Shown here: positions 23,371 through 31,506 of the stretch, one piece after another
How positions within the stretch are numbered: the first letter of the stretch is position 1
How the letters are laid out: the number at the start of each line of letters is the position of its first letter
Source of the DNA: Nonomuraea africana
Lineage (GTDB): Bacteria; Actinomycetota; Actinomycetes; Streptosporangiales; Streptosporangiaceae
Assembly (NCBI RefSeq): GCF_014873535.1
Contig: NZ_JADBEF010000002.1
Coordinates: 57,364 to 121,363 of the forward strand
Length of the DNA stretch: 64,000 bases
Direction of reading: 5' to 3'
Notes under the pieces: model-generated
Told to the model about the DNA's origin: nothing
What the model saw: the letters and a program-made list of their open reading frames with translations, nothing else
The model's database searches: none
Program-made: the position numbers and the translations under genes

Positions 23371-23865
23371 CTACTCCTGGCTGGCGCGCACGGCTTCCAG
23401 GTCGAGGCGGATCTTGTCGGCGTGCCCGCGGTCAAGCGGGGTGCCCTTGCCCTTGTACAGCTGCTCGGCGACGGTGGTGGTGCCGGGCAGGTAGAACAGC
23501 CTCACCAGCGGTCGTGCGACCACCACGTAGGAGAACTGGCCGCCGGGGTCGTAGAACAGCTCGTTGGGGTCGGCCTTCTCGGGCTGCTGCCCGGCCGGGC
23601 TGTCGCCCCACACCAGGTCGACGAACTCGCCGCCCGGAGTGGCGAGCATCCGGATCTGCGGAGCAGGGCCCGGGTCGGCGGCGGGAGGCTTCGGAGCGGG
23701 CGGCGGGTCGATGGGCGCGGCCTGCGTCGGCGTCGGCCCCTCGCTGACCGGCGTGCTGGCTGGCTGCTCGGGCGCGGGTGGCTCGGGCTGGCCAGGCTCG
23801 ACGAGGGCCTGGTCGGCGGGCGGAGCCTGCTCGCCAGTGCTGGGCTTTCTACGGGTGGCCGTCAC
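23371..23865 (-). CDS. Pro-rich structural-module protein
   Basis: 164 residues from GTG at 23865 with GGAGAGGA eight bases before it; a TTG at 23883 is the longer option. Residues ~1-80 are almost all Pro/Ala/Glu/Thr. The C-terminal ~85 residues are folded (IRMLATPGGEFVDLVWGD, FSYVVVARPLVRLFYLPGT). It lies between connectors and capsid, where small head or neck proteins are coded. No family recognised. Confidence 0.6.
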   Translation of the reverse strand: MTATRRKPSTGEQAPPADQALVEPGQPEPPAPEQPASTPVSEGPTPTQAAPIDPPPAPKPPAADPGPAPQIRMLATPGGEFVDLVWGDSPAGQQPEKADPNELFYDPGGQFSYVVVARPLVRLFYLPGTTTVAEQLYKGKGTPLDRGHADKIRLDLEAVRASQE

Positions 23866-23927
23866 CGCTGCCGTCCTCTCCAAGAGTGTTCATGTCGCTG
23901 TCGCCGCTGACCCAAGCACAACGCCGC

Positions 23928-23936
23928 CTTTACGTC
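23928..23936 (-). promoter_or_regulatory. GACGTAAAG motif
   Basis: Minus-oriented copy containing the stop codon of the three-HTH gene and lying ~63 bases before the GTG of the Pro-rich gene. Confidence 0.5.
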
Positions 23937-24514
23937 GCCTCGGCTGGCTGGTGGCGATGGCTGCGTCTGCGGTAACTCTTCAGGTGAGCGCCGTTGATGA
24001 TGGTCCACACGTACTGAGGTGAGGTGCCCTGGTCGGCGGCGATCGCCGCGAGCGTCCACCCTTGGCGGCGCAGCGTCCGCATGCGGTCGTGGTCGTATTT
24101 GCGGTGAGAGCGGCGCGGGTCGAGACCCGCCCCGGCGACCACCTTCTGAATCGTCGCCGAGGAGGTGCGGCACTCGGCGATGATCTGACTGTTGGACTTT
24201 CCCCGCCGCCAGGCCGCGAGGATGCTCCGCCGCTTCTCGGCGCTGATCCGGGAGGCGCGCGGCGCCCGACTGTCACGCATCCGCACCCCGGCATCTCGCA
24301 GCAGGACATGGACACGGCTGCGGGAGAACCCGGTCATGTCCGCGATGTCCTGCAACGTCTTGCCCTGCTCGTACCAGGTGACGGCTTTGGTGATGTTGAA
24401 CCAGCGCCGTGGCTGCTGGGGGAGGGAGGGGTGCGTGCGGCTCGGCCGGTGGAGCCGACGCTGCCGATGAGCAGAGACAGTGCGGGAGCCGGGCTCAGGA
24501 GGGTTGCTCGTCAT
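23930..24514 (-). CDS. DNA-binding protein with three helix-turn-helix units
   Basis: 194 residues from ATG at 24514. After a basic, disordered start come three HTH repeats: KTLQDIADMTGFSRSRVHVL, NSQIIAECRTSSATIQKVV and WTLAAIAADQGTSPQYVWTI, each closed by a DAGVRMR- or GAGLDPR-like turn. The tail is basic. It is built like the five-unit protein at 17473 but is not closely similar. It lies inside the structural operon between capsid-side genes, an unusual place for a regulator. Confidence 0.65.
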   Translation of the reverse strand: MTSNPPEPGSRTVSAHRQRRLHRPSRTHPSLPQQPRRWFNITKAVTWYEQGKTLQDIADMTGFSRSRVHVLLRDAGVRMRDSRAPRASRISAEKRRSILAAWRRGKSNSQIIAECRTSSATIQKVVAGAGLDPRRSHRKYDHDRMRTLRRQGWTLAAIAADQGTSPQYVWTIINGAHLKSYRRRSHRHQPAEAT

Positions 24515-24567
24515 GGGCGCGGACGGTAGCAAGATCCCTTCCTTGCGTCCCTCGCGCCCACAACCCA

Positions 24568-25164
24568 CTACTCCACTGGCCGCCACTGATGCTGCTGGTC
24601 GGTCTGGATGCGTTTCGCGGGAATGGTGAGCCGGATCTTCGCTATCTCCGCGCGGCCGCCGACTACCAGCTCGGCGTCCTGCACGAGATACGGGAACTCC
24701 TCCCCATCGATGAGCATCCGCCAACTCAACCCGTGCCGGCGGATCTGCACCAGCCCGGCCAGGGCACACGCGTCGTCGGCCAGGCCCAGACGGCGTCGGA
24801 CGTTGGCGACCCAGTTCGGGTTGAGGTCGAATGTCCCCATGACCGGGTGCTCGACGGGGAGCGGCCAGGGCTCTCCCCTGTCCCCCGGGTCGGGGGTGAG
24901 CACGTTGTTGTCCAGTTGGACGCGGCAGGCCAGGAGCGACACCTGCAGGCGCGGCATGTCCTTGTCGAACGGAAGCCACGATTCGGGGGCGAGGTAGTAC
25001 GGGAACTTCGACCCGTCGATCACCAGCGACCAGCCGCCCGAGGTCGAGGAGACTTCGATGTGCTGGGCGTAAAGGCCGTGGCCGTTGCTGCGCTCGAACG
25101 CCTCCATGGCCGGGCTCTGGAACTTCGAGCGAGGCTCGGCCGGTTCCGCGGTGGTGGTAGTCAC
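24568..25164 (-). CDS. Structural-module protein with an internal duplication
   Basis: 198 residues from ATG. Two segments match: YAQHIEVSSTSGGWSLVIDG followed by SKFPYYLAPES (~32-62) and LVQIRRHGLSWRMLIDGEEF followed by PYLVQDAEL (~140-168). Both read W-(S/R)-x-x-IDG-x-x-FPY. Each probably folds as a small beta domain. It follows the nuclease-like gene and may be a head decoration or completion protein; no family is recognised. Confidence 0.6.
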   Translation of the reverse strand: MTTTTAEPAEPRSKFQSPAMEAFERSNGHGLYAQHIEVSSTSGGWSLVIDGSKFPYYLAPESWLPFDKDMPRLQVSLLACRVQLDNNVLTPDPGDRGEPWPLPVEHPVMGTFDLNPNWVANVRRRLGLADDACALAGLVQIRRHGLSWRMLIDGEEFPYLVQDAELVVGGRAEIAKIRLTIPAKRIQTDQQHQWRPVE

Positions 25165-25173
25165 TGATGCTCC

Positions 25174-25611
25174 TCAGGGGGCTGTGGTGGCGTGGCCAGC
25201 TTCGACCAGCGCCTCACCAAGGCTGATTCCGTCCGCTCCCGTGATGGTGGCCAGGTAGCGGCCGTACCGTTCCTTACGGTCTCGGAACGTCCGCACCCGG
25301 ATGTCGGGCCCGTGCGCAGCCACCCAGGCCCGGGTGAACTCCGCAGCCGCCTCCCCTTCGGGCGTGCCGAGTTCGGGCGAGTACACGCCGACCAGGCGAG
25401 CGCGGATCTTGTGGCTGGTGCCGAACCCGAGATCCACCACAAGGTCGAGCGTGTCGCCGTCGACAACCTTGGCCACCATGGCGGCGTACACGTACAGGTC
25501 CGGCGGCGCCGGGGCCGCCTTGGGCTTGATGCAGCGGCAGCCGCTCGTGTGGGTGTGGCCGGTGCCAGCGTCGGATACAGGCGCTGGCACCGGTGCCATC
25601 TGTTCGATCAT
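25174..25611 (-). CDS. Thermonuclease (staphylococcal nuclease)-like protein
   Basis: 145 residues; its ATG overlaps the capsid gene stop. After a His/Cys-bearing start (GHTHTSGCRCIKPK) the OB-fold of the SNase family is clear: AMVAKVVDGDTLDLVVDLGF, then IRARLVGVYSPELGTPEG and RDRKERYGRYLATI. The key Arg (IRAR), Glu (SPE) and second Arg (ERYGRYLA) of the active site appear present. SNase-like genes occur beside capsid genes in several actinophages, where their role is unclear; host DNA damage or packaging are options. Confidence 0.75.
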   Translation of the reverse strand: MIEQMAPVPAPVSDAGTGHTHTSGCRCIKPKAAPAPPDLYVYAAMVAKVVDGDTLDLVVDLGFGTSHKIRARLVGVYSPELGTPEGEAAAEFTRAWVAAHGPDIRVRTFRDRKERYGRYLATITGADGISLGEALVEAGHATTAP

Positions 25612-26939
25612 CAGGAAGCGACGTAAGGAGTGAACGAGCCGTACACGAACGACTCGGGCCGGTCGCAGGCCAAGCCAATCCGCTCACTCGCCTTGATCGT
25701 TACCGTTCCCTCGATGAAGTTCATGCCGTGCTCCGTCGAGGCCTGCACGACCACGGTCTCCCTGTCGAACAGCTTGGCGCCGTACCCCCACGCGCCGAGC
25801 AGGTACTTGCCCTGCACCATGGCCGGGGTGTCGATGACGTTGAGACGCCACACGCGCTTCTCGGCGCCGATCGCGACCGACACGGCGACGCGGTAGCCGC
25901 CCTGCTTGTCCTCCTCCAGCTCGACGTCCTCGAAGTCCAGAGGGTGCATGACGACACCGGACGGGTCGTAGTAGCTGAGGATGGCGCGGGTGAGGGCGCG
26001 GCGGATCTGGGCGGTCTTCTTGTCCGACGCCAGGCCGGTGTAGAGCTGGATGCCCGGGGTCTGGGTGATGCCGAGCAGGTTCTCGCCGAGCCCGTCACCA
26101 AAGAGGATCTGCTCGTCCTCCTTCAGCTTGACGCCGTCGATCAGGTCGCGCTCCAGGATGCCGCGCAGCCTGGACTCGTCGGCGAGGGTGTTCTTGTGGA
26201 TCGTCTCGTAGTGGCCGATCTCCGAGATCGGGCGGGTGTACGGCTCGAACTGCAGCGACGAGCGCGGCGCGCGGCCCCACGTGTCGGTCGGGCCGCCGGT
26301 GGGCGCGCTCACGCCGTCCGCGGCACGCCGCTCGGGGATCATGCCCGCGTTGTTGACGAAACCGGTCTGCCGGACACCGGAGATGATGTTGCTCGTGGTG
26401 GTCTCGGCGGGGAACAGGTCCCGCACCCGGTTGGGGCGGCGCTGACGCTCGCTGATGCCGACATTCTCGACGGTGCCGAAAGCGGGCGTGGTGTGCGTGC
26501 CACCCGACAGGGTGAACAGGTCCTTCTGCTCGAAGGAGTACAGGCCCTGGTCGATGGTGACGACGCCGCGCGGCTCACGGAAGTCACGCGCCTTCATCTC
26601 CTGATAGGCCTCCGACTCCAGGAAAGCCTGCGACAGGCTCTTACGCTCCAGGCCGCGCGCCGTGTTCGTGGCCAGCATGCCGGCGACCGGAGTGGAGGTG
26701 GGCTCTGCCAGGTAGGACAGGATGCCCGCGGCCTTCTCCTCGGTGATCAGCATCGCCTGGATCTGCTCAGCGCGATCCACCGACTTGAGGTAGTCGGTGT
26801 GCTGCTCCTTGGACAGGACGAAATGGCCGCGGCCGGTCTCGTCCTTCATGCTGTTCTGGATGCGCTCGATCTTGGAGCCCTCCTCCGCGAGGAGGCCCTT
26901 CAGTTCCTTGATCCGCGAGTTGGTGACGGTGGCAGTCAT
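25611..26939 (-). CDS. Major capsid protein (HK97 fold)
   Basis: 442 residues from ATG. Residues ~1-120 are charged and helical (IKELKGLLAEEGSKIERIQN) like the HK97 delta or scaffold domain that the prohead protease removes. The capsid core follows, with VVTIDQGLYSFEQKDLF, ISEIGHYETIHKNTLADES, LKEDEQILFGDGLGENLLGI, YDPSGVVMHPLDFEDVELEE and YLLGAWGYGAKLFDRETVVV. GDG-LLGI and the HP-D motif are family hallmarks. The gene is followed with overlap by the nuclease-like gene and preceded by a GACGTAAGC motif. Confidence 0.92.
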   Translation of the reverse strand: MTATVTNSRIKELKGLLAEEGSKIERIQNSMKDETGRGHFVLSKEQHTDYLKSVDRAEQIQAMLITEEKAAGILSYLAEPTSTPVAGMLATNTARGLERKSLSQAFLESEAYQEMKARDFREPRGVVTIDQGLYSFEQKDLFTLSGGTHTTPAFGTVENVGISERQRRPNRVRDLFPAETTTSNIISGVRQTGFVNNAGMIPERRAADGVSAPTGGPTDTWGRAPRSSLQFEPYTRPISEIGHYETIHKNTLADESRLRGILERDLIDGVKLKEDEQILFGDGLGENLLGITQTPGIQLYTGLASDKKTAQIRRALTRAILSYYDPSGVVMHPLDFEDVELEEDKQGGYRVAVSVAIGAEKRVWRLNVIDTPAMVQGKYLLGAWGYGAKLFDRETVVVQASTEHGMNFIEGTVTIKASERIGLACDRPESFVYGSFTPYVAS

Positions 26940-27049
26940 CTGCCTCTACCCCCCGGTAACGGCTGACATTGGTGTGCGTTCGTGTGCGATCCGCGCCCGG
27001 TCAGCACCGGGACCCCCGTGATCAAGGCGGCAAGCTAGGCCAAAGCACT

Positions 27050-27058
27050 GCTTACGTC
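27050..27058 (-). promoter_or_regulatory. GACGTAAGC motif upstream of the capsid gene
   Basis: Minus-oriented, ~110 bases before the capsid ATG. The divergent secreted-protein gene starts 62 bases to its right. Confidence 0.6.
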
Positions 27059-27119
27059 GCACGCCCGCCGTTATGGTGATCAAGCTCGGGGGTTGGAACG
27101 TCCCAATGTGGAGGATTTA

Positions 27120-27740
27120 GTGCCGCGTCACCGTCTTGCTTTCGCCGCCGCTGCCGCCCTCGCGGTGGCCGCTGGCCTCCCGGCCGCCCCCGCCGCCGGA
27201 GCCGTGCAGTCCCCGCCCGCCGCCAACACCGTGGCGGGCCCGGCCGAGGGCGCGGCCGCGTCGAAGATCCTCAAGTTCGGGCAGGCAGCCAAGATCATGA
27301 GCGAGAGCGGCAACCCGCTACGCATCTCGCCGATCGGCGTCTATTACCACCGGCCCACCTGGAAGCACGCGACCATGCCACGCAACAAGTACTTCGTGGC
27401 CATCGCCCTACGGGTCACGGCTCTGTCCAAGCCAGACACCATGCCGCCCGTGGCTGGCAGCTCCCAACTGCGCATCAAGCAGGGCGCCAAGGTCTTCACT
27501 TACAGCTCCGGCAAAGCGATGGAGGCGCCATGGGTCGGGCGGACCCCCGGAACGGAGGTGACGGCTCAGCCCGGCTCACCTGAGGTGATCTACTACTCGT
27601 TCGACCTGCCCAAGACGGGCGGCATCTTGGAATGGTCAGGCCCCGCCGGCGCGCACCGCTGGCAGATCCCTGCCAGCAACTCCGGCAAGGCCACCCACGA
27701 GGCTCTCCTCGACGCCATCGCCGACTACGAAGGCCGCTAA
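27120..27740 (+). CDS. Secreted protein, probable moron
   Basis: 206 residues from GTG with GTGGAGGA upstream. The start is a signal peptide (PRHRLAFAAAAALAVAAGLP, AAPAAGA). There is no lipobox Cys, so the product should be exported free. The mature part is beta-rich (NKYFVAIALRVTALSKPDTM, EVIYYSFDLPKTGGILEWS), like DUF4352/telokin-type Ig folds of actinomycete exported proteins. It is on the plus strand inside the minus-strand head operon, so it needs its own promoter and could be expressed in the lysogen. Blocking of superinfecting phage is one possibility. Confidence 0.65.
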   Translation: MPRHRLAFAAAAALAVAAGLPAAPAAGAVQSPPAANTVAGPAEGAAASKILKFGQAAKIMSESGNPLRISPIGVYYHRPTWKHATMPRNKYFVAIALRVTALSKPDTMPPVAGSSQLRIKQGAKVFTYSSGKAMEAPWVGRTPGTEVTAQPGSPEVIYYSFDLPKTGGILEWSGPAGAHRWQIPASNSGKATHEALLDAIADYEGR

Positions 27741-28243
27741 GCCGAACCGGGAGCCTGCCACAGCGTGCGACCCACCGGCTCAGTGTCCCCACCAGCGCGC
27801 GGACGGGAAGGGCACGACCAGCCCCGCCGCGGCGGCCGTACCGCGACAGGCTCCCACCCGACCGCGCGCAGCGACGCGCCGTCCTCATCGGCGCGCGTGT
27901 AGGTGATCATCCGCTGGTATCCGAGAGCCTTGCCCGCCCGCCAGGCGGCGCCGTACAGGATGCTGCACGCGTTCCGGGTGCCGTCCGTGGCCACCCTGGT
28001 CACCTCCAGCGCCTCACCCGTGTCGAAGTGCCGGGCGACAGGGCGGCCGACGATCGCCACGCCGACCAGCCGCCCACCCCGAACTTTGATCTCCTGCGCG
28101 CCGGAATCGAACTCCTCAACGCCGCCGTCGACGACACCGATGGAGAACTTGTGGCCCCGCGGCGGCCGATGATGACGGTGGTGGCTGTCGACGAAGCCGC
28201 ACGCCTGCGCGAACGTGACCGGGGCCAGGCGCAGTTCGCTCAC
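27737..28243 (-). CDS. XF1762-family (GNAT-like) protein
   Basis: 168 residues from ATG. Residues 1-130 match what I recall of the XF1762 phage/prophage family: FVDSHHRHHRPPRGHKFSIG, VGVAIVGRPVARHFD, EVTRVATDGTRNACSILYG and GYQRMITYTRADEDGASLRA. The fold is related to acetyltransferases. The substrate is unknown. It overlaps the protease-2H gene by four bases, so the two are co-translated. The C-terminal ~35 residues are low complexity. Confidence 0.7.
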   Translation of the reverse strand: MSELRLAPVTFAQACGFVDSHHRHHRPPRGHKFSIGVVDGGVEEFDSGAQEIKVRGGRLVGVAIVGRPVARHFDTGEALEVTRVATDGTRNACSILYGAAWRAGKALGYQRMITYTRADEDGASLRAVGWEPVAVRPPRRGWSCPSRPRAGGDTEPVGRTLWQAPGSA

Positions 28244-29700
28244 CTGGCCGCCAGGAACTCGAGGACAGCCCTCCCCGCGCCGAGTTCCTCGGCGGTGAGG
28301 TGCTTGAGTTCGTTGGGCATCGCCGAGGGGGCGGTGGAGTCCGGCATGATCGTCGGCTCAGGCGGCATCTCGGGCGGCTGATGCCTGGCGGGATCGTGCT
28401 CGTCCAGCTCCTCCCAGCCGCCAGCCTCTTTCATGATCTCCTGCAGGATCTCGACGGCCTGCCGCATCCGCTTCAAGTTGCGGTCGGACAGGACACGGCC
28501 CGCCTTCGTCTCCCAGCGGCCGCCCTCCTGCTTCAGGCCCGGCTCCGGCACCTCGTCTGCGGGCGGTGTGCTGGCGTCGGCCGTACCGGCGAGAGGGAAG
28601 TCCTCATGGTCGTCTTCGACCGCGAGCGTTACCGCGCCGAACGTGACCGGCGTGGCCGCCACGGGGGAGGGGAGCGGGGTGCCGGGCTCCAGGTAGGTGA
28701 GGGTCATATGCGGGGTGAACCCGTGGTCGGCGGCATACCAGATGCCTGCCTCGTCCAGCGCGGCCACGACCCGCTGGCGCAGCTCGGCCAGACCGGGCAC
28801 ATCGACGGGCACCCACGCGGGTACACCGTCCTCGCCCTCGGGGAAGGCGCCGATGCCGCCGATGATGCCCGACAAGGGCTCGGAGGCGGCGGCGACCTGC
28901 TCGACCACCACGGCAGCGTCAGCCAGGGCCGCCTCGTCCAGCCCCTTACCGAGGTAGGCGAGCGTCACATGCAGCTCCCCCGCCTCGAGTCCGCCGTCGA
29001 CGGCGACGGCCTGGGCGACGTCGGCGGGGATGGTGAGCGACACCATCGCCCGAAGCTCGTCCACGCTCTGCGGCTCACCGGCAGCGTCGGCGCCGTCGTC
29101 GTAGCCGTCGAGCAGCTCATCCCACTCCCCAGCCAGGTCGGCCTTCGAGACGATGCCTGACTTCACGCTGAGCGTCATGGTGTGCGAGGCGGCGCCGAAC
29201 AGCACCTGCGAGTACTCGAACCAATCCAGGTCATAGATACGGCGGACGCCGCTCTTGGTGTCCTTGCGGGCGCCGCCGGGCGGCACCGAGTAGCCGATGG
29301 ACCACTCACCCTCGCTGGACTCGCCGTAGAACTTGGCCTCTTCGTAGGCGTCCCGGCCCGCCTTGGTGTTCAGGTTGTAGAGAGCGCGCACGAACACCGC
29401 TCCCGCCTCGGCCGGCCACGGCTTGCCGTCCTTGGTGTGCTTGGGCAGCCTCGGATCGCCGGGCAGCCACTCTTCGTACTGTTCCGCCCGCGACACCCAC
29501 TTCTTGGTGTCATGCGAGTGAATGCCCTTCGGGCGGCGTAGGGCGATCGTGCGCGTGAAGGCGCCCGGCATGATGATGTCGCCGACGTTGTCCTCGATGC
29601 CGGTGATGGAGACCAGGCAGCGCACGGTCCCCACGGGATCGTCTGCTGCGATGGCCAGCGGTGAGACCGCGACCGACTTGTGTTCCAGCTGCACCGTCAT
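28240..29700 (-). CDS. HK97-type prohead protease fused to a 2H phosphoesterase (2'-5' RNA ligase-like)
   Basis: 486 residues from ATG. Residues ~15-190 are the prohead protease (DNVGDIIMPGAFTRTIALRR, GIHSHDTKKWVSRAEQYEEW, GESSEGEWSIGYSVPPGG), with the His and Ser of the HK97 U35/S78 family. Residues ~210-370 are a second enzyme: ELHVTLAYLGKG with HVT at 244-246 and FTPHMTLTYLEPG with HMT at 331-333. These are the paired HxT motifs of 2H phosphoesterases, the fold of LigT and of the anti-CBASS nuclease Acb1. A Pro-rich linker and a helical tail follow. The 2H part may travel in the capsid. Its substrate is not shown by sequence. Confidence 0.8.
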   Translation of the reverse strand: MTVQLEHKSVAVSPLAIAADDPVGTVRCLVSITGIEDNVGDIIMPGAFTRTIALRRPKGIHSHDTKKWVSRAEQYEEWLPGDPRLPKHTKDGKPWPAEAGAVFVRALYNLNTKAGRDAYEEAKFYGESSEGEWSIGYSVPPGGARKDTKSGVRRIYDLDWFEYSQVLFGAASHTMTLSVKSGIVSKADLAGEWDELLDGYDDGADAAGEPQSVDELRAMVSLTIPADVAQAVAVDGGLEAGELHVTLAYLGKGLDEAALADAAVVVEQVAAASEPLSGIIGGIGAFPEGEDGVPAWVPVDVPGLAELRQRVVAALDEAGIWYAADHGFTPHMTLTYLEPGTPLPSPVAATPVTFGAVTLAVEDDHEDFPLAGTADASTPPADEVPEPGLKQEGGRWETKAGRVLSDRNLKRMRQAVEILQEIMKEAGGWEELDEHDPARHQPPEMPPEPTIMPDSTAPSAMPNELKHLTAEELGAGRAVLEFLAAR

Positions 29701-29750
29701 GTTGGGCCCCCTCCCGGACGAAAGTCGCGGGAAGAGTGCCAGGACGGCGA

Positions 29751-29759
29751 GCTAACGTC
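29751..29759 (-). promoter_or_regulatory. GACGTTAGC motif upstream of the prohead protease gene
   Basis: Minus-oriented, 51 bases before the ATG, directly after a terminator-like hairpin. Confidence 0.6.
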
Positions 29760-29760
29760 G

Positions 29761-29808
29761 CCAGGAGCGGCAGAGCACGCCCAAAGGCGCGCGCTGCCGC
29801 TGGCCTGG
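29761..29808 (-). terminator. Hairpin ending the TIG-domain transcript
   Basis: AGCGGCAG at 29766 pairs with CTGCCGCT at 29794, flanked by CCAGG and CCTGG. It lies between the TIG-domain gene stop (29810) and the next GACGTTAGC element, i.e. terminator then new start. Confidence 0.55.
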
Positions 29809-29809
29809 G

Positions 29810-30430
29810 TCAGGCGTAGGTGAAGCCGCCCGCCTTGGACACCGTGCCTGCGTCGGTGGTCACCGCCACGGCGACGGCCCCCACCGTCTTCGCGGGCGTC
29901 TTGCACGTGATCCTGGTCTCGTCGACCACCACCACGCTGGTGGCGGCGGTCCCGCCGAACGTCACCGTCGTGCCGGGCGTGAAGTTCGCGCCGCGGACGG
30001 TCACCGTGGTGTCGCCCGCGGCCGCGCCGGTGGCCGGGGTCACCGAGCCGATGGTGGCGTCGGGGAAGCAACCGTTGAGCCGTGACGTCGGGATGAGCGC
30101 GTCCTTGGGGAAGCGCAGCTTCCGCTTGCCCTCTGGGAAGGACGTGCCGTCCAGACGGCTGCCCTCGTACAGGTTTTCGCTGACGCGGACAATCGGATCG
30201 GTCACCGGCACCGCAGCGGTCTTGGCGGTGGCCGCCGCCTTGGTGAGCTGGGTGCCGTTCGCGGCGTACAGAGCCATCATTACCCCCTGATTAGTGGAGG
30301 GGGTGGTGGACAGCTCGGCTGGGACGAGCACTGCGACCGGCTGCCAGTGAAGCAGCAGGATGAGCAGGGCCGTCGCGCCGAGTATGACGCCGACGAGGAA
30401 GCCGACGCGCCACCTGATCCCCGAGTCCAT
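29810..30430 (-). CDS. IPT/TIG-domain protein with optional N-terminal membrane anchor
   Basis: 206 residues from ATG at 30430. One membrane helix (VGFLVGVILGATALLILLLH) opens it, and the last ~85 residues are an IPT/TIG immunoglobulin-like domain (SVTPATGAAAGDTTVTVRGA, NFTPGTTVTFGG). An internal start at 30280 (MMALYAANGTQLTK) has AGGGGGT just upstream and would give a soluble ~156-residue protein. The region between (DPIVRVSENLYEGSRLDG) looks like capsid decoration or head-fibre proteins. Ig-like domains are common on capsid surfaces. Either start is possible. Confidence 0.6.
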   Translation of the reverse strand: MDSGIRWRVGFLVGVILGATALLILLLHWQPVAVLVPAELSTTPSTNQGVMMALYAANGTQLTKAAATAKTAAVPVTDPIVRVSENLYEGSRLDGTSFPEGKRKLRFPKDALIPTSRLNGCFPDATIGSVTPATGAAAGDTTVTVRGANFTPGTTVTFGGTAATSVVVVDETRITCKTPAKTVGAVAVAVTTDAGTVSKAGGFTYA

Positions 30431-30455
30431 GAGCGGGAGGGTGCCTGAGCCGTCC

Positions 30456-30464
30456 GCTTACGTC
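30456..30464 (-). promoter_or_regulatory. GACGTAAGC motif upstream of the TIG-domain gene
   Basis: Minus-oriented copy 26 bases before the ATG at 30430. The divergent pentapeptide gene starts at 30513. Confidence 0.55.
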
Positions 30465-30512
30465 ATCTTGCTTCTCCGGCGTCAAACGATCACAAAACGT
30501 TATTGTGGGTTC

Positions 30513-31481
30513 GTGCGACTCCCGGACACCGCAGCCCCTCCCCGTTGGATGCGCCTCAAGGTGTACGCCAGCCAGCTCGCCCGCCTGGTAGCCGCCCTTG
30601 CCGGGGCAGCACTCATTGGCGTGCTGGTATGGGTTCTTGGGCCTGGGGCCAAATGGACGCTCACGAACCTCGACGGGGTCACAGAGCTCAGCGGAGACAA
30701 GCTCGCGACTGCTCTCGATGCCATTCGAGGTCGAGCATTAGCCATCCTTACAGGCATCGCGGCGCTGGTCGCTGTCTACTACACCGCAAGAAACGCGCGG
30801 ACGGCTCGTGAAGCCCTACAGCTCAGCCAGGAAAATCTACGACTGAGTGAGCAAGGCCATGTCACTGACCGATACACCAAGGCTATCGAGCAACTAGGTT
30901 CAGAGAAGGCCGATATCCGCCTCGGTGGTATCTACGCCTTGGAGCGAATTGCTCACGACTCACCTCGCGACCGTCAGACAATCCTGGATGTCTTGTGTAC
31001 CTTCGTCCGCGATCACTCGCACGACAAGGATTCTCGCCACCGGCCGGATGTTGGGGATCATCCGGACACTCCGCGTGTAACCCGGCCATCCTTAAGAGCA
31101 GACCTTGGGGCGGCTCTCAAGGTGATATCCAGGGCCGACCGTTCGCCAGATGACCGAATCGACCTCAGCCAGGCGAACCTCCACGGCGTAGACCTCGTGC
31201 GAGGGAACTACAGCAGAGCCAACCTCTCATATACAAACCTCACCCGCGCCAATCTTCTCAAAGCGAACCTATCGGGCTCGCTCATGCTGTTCACCGATTT
31301 CACACGGGCCCATCTTCAAGACGCCGACCTCCGCGACGCGATACTCATGGGTACGAACTTTGCGAATGCGAACATTCGCGGCACGGACTTCCGTGGGGCC
31401 GACCGAGAAAAGGCCGAATGGTTAGGCGCGCATGACAGTGATGAAACTCTGTGGCATACAAACGACGACCTTCCCTCCTAG
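30513..31481 (+). CDS. Pentapeptide-repeat membrane protein, probable moron
   Basis: 322 residues from GTG. Two membrane helices (LVAALAGAALIGVLVWVLG, ALAILTGIAALVAVYYTA) precede a helix with YTKAIEQLGSEKADIRLGGI and YALERIAHDSP, a block common in actinomycete pentapeptide proteins. The C-terminal part (~215-300) is a pentapeptide beta-helix with A(N/D)LxG/xA steps (ANLHGVDLVRGNYSRANLS, ADLRDAILMGTNFANANIRG). TATTGT at 30501 is a -10-like box whose start point would fall at the GTG, so the mRNA may be leaderless. By eye this gene is poorer in GC than its surroundings. It is plus-strand within the minus head module. Confidence 0.75.
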   Translation: MRLPDTAAPPRWMRLKVYASQLARLVAALAGAALIGVLVWVLGPGAKWTLTNLDGVTELSGDKLATALDAIRGRALAILTGIAALVAVYYTARNARTAREALQLSQENLRLSEQGHVTDRYTKAIEQLGSEKADIRLGGIYALERIAHDSPRDRQTILDVLCTFVRDHSHDKDSRHRPDVGDHPDTPRVTRPSLRADLGAALKVISRADRSPDDRIDLSQANLHGVDLVRGNYSRANLSYTNLTRANLLKANLSGSLMLFTDFTRAHLQDADLRDAILMGTNFANANIRGTDFRGADREKAEWLGAHDSDETLWHTNDDLPS

Positions 31482-31506
31482 GCAGTCCCCGCTCAATCCC
31501 GAGCGA

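Noticed and set aside
24686..24698. ATACGGGAACTCC, resembling half of the TTYCCATAYGGRAA site
   Set aside because: No second half; explained by the FPY codons of the duplicated protein.
25620..25628. GACGTAAGG on the plus strand, close to the GACGTWAGC motif
   Set aside because: It lies at the end of the capsid coding sequence (YVAS and stop), points away from any plus-strand gene nearby, and differs at the last base. Taken as chance.
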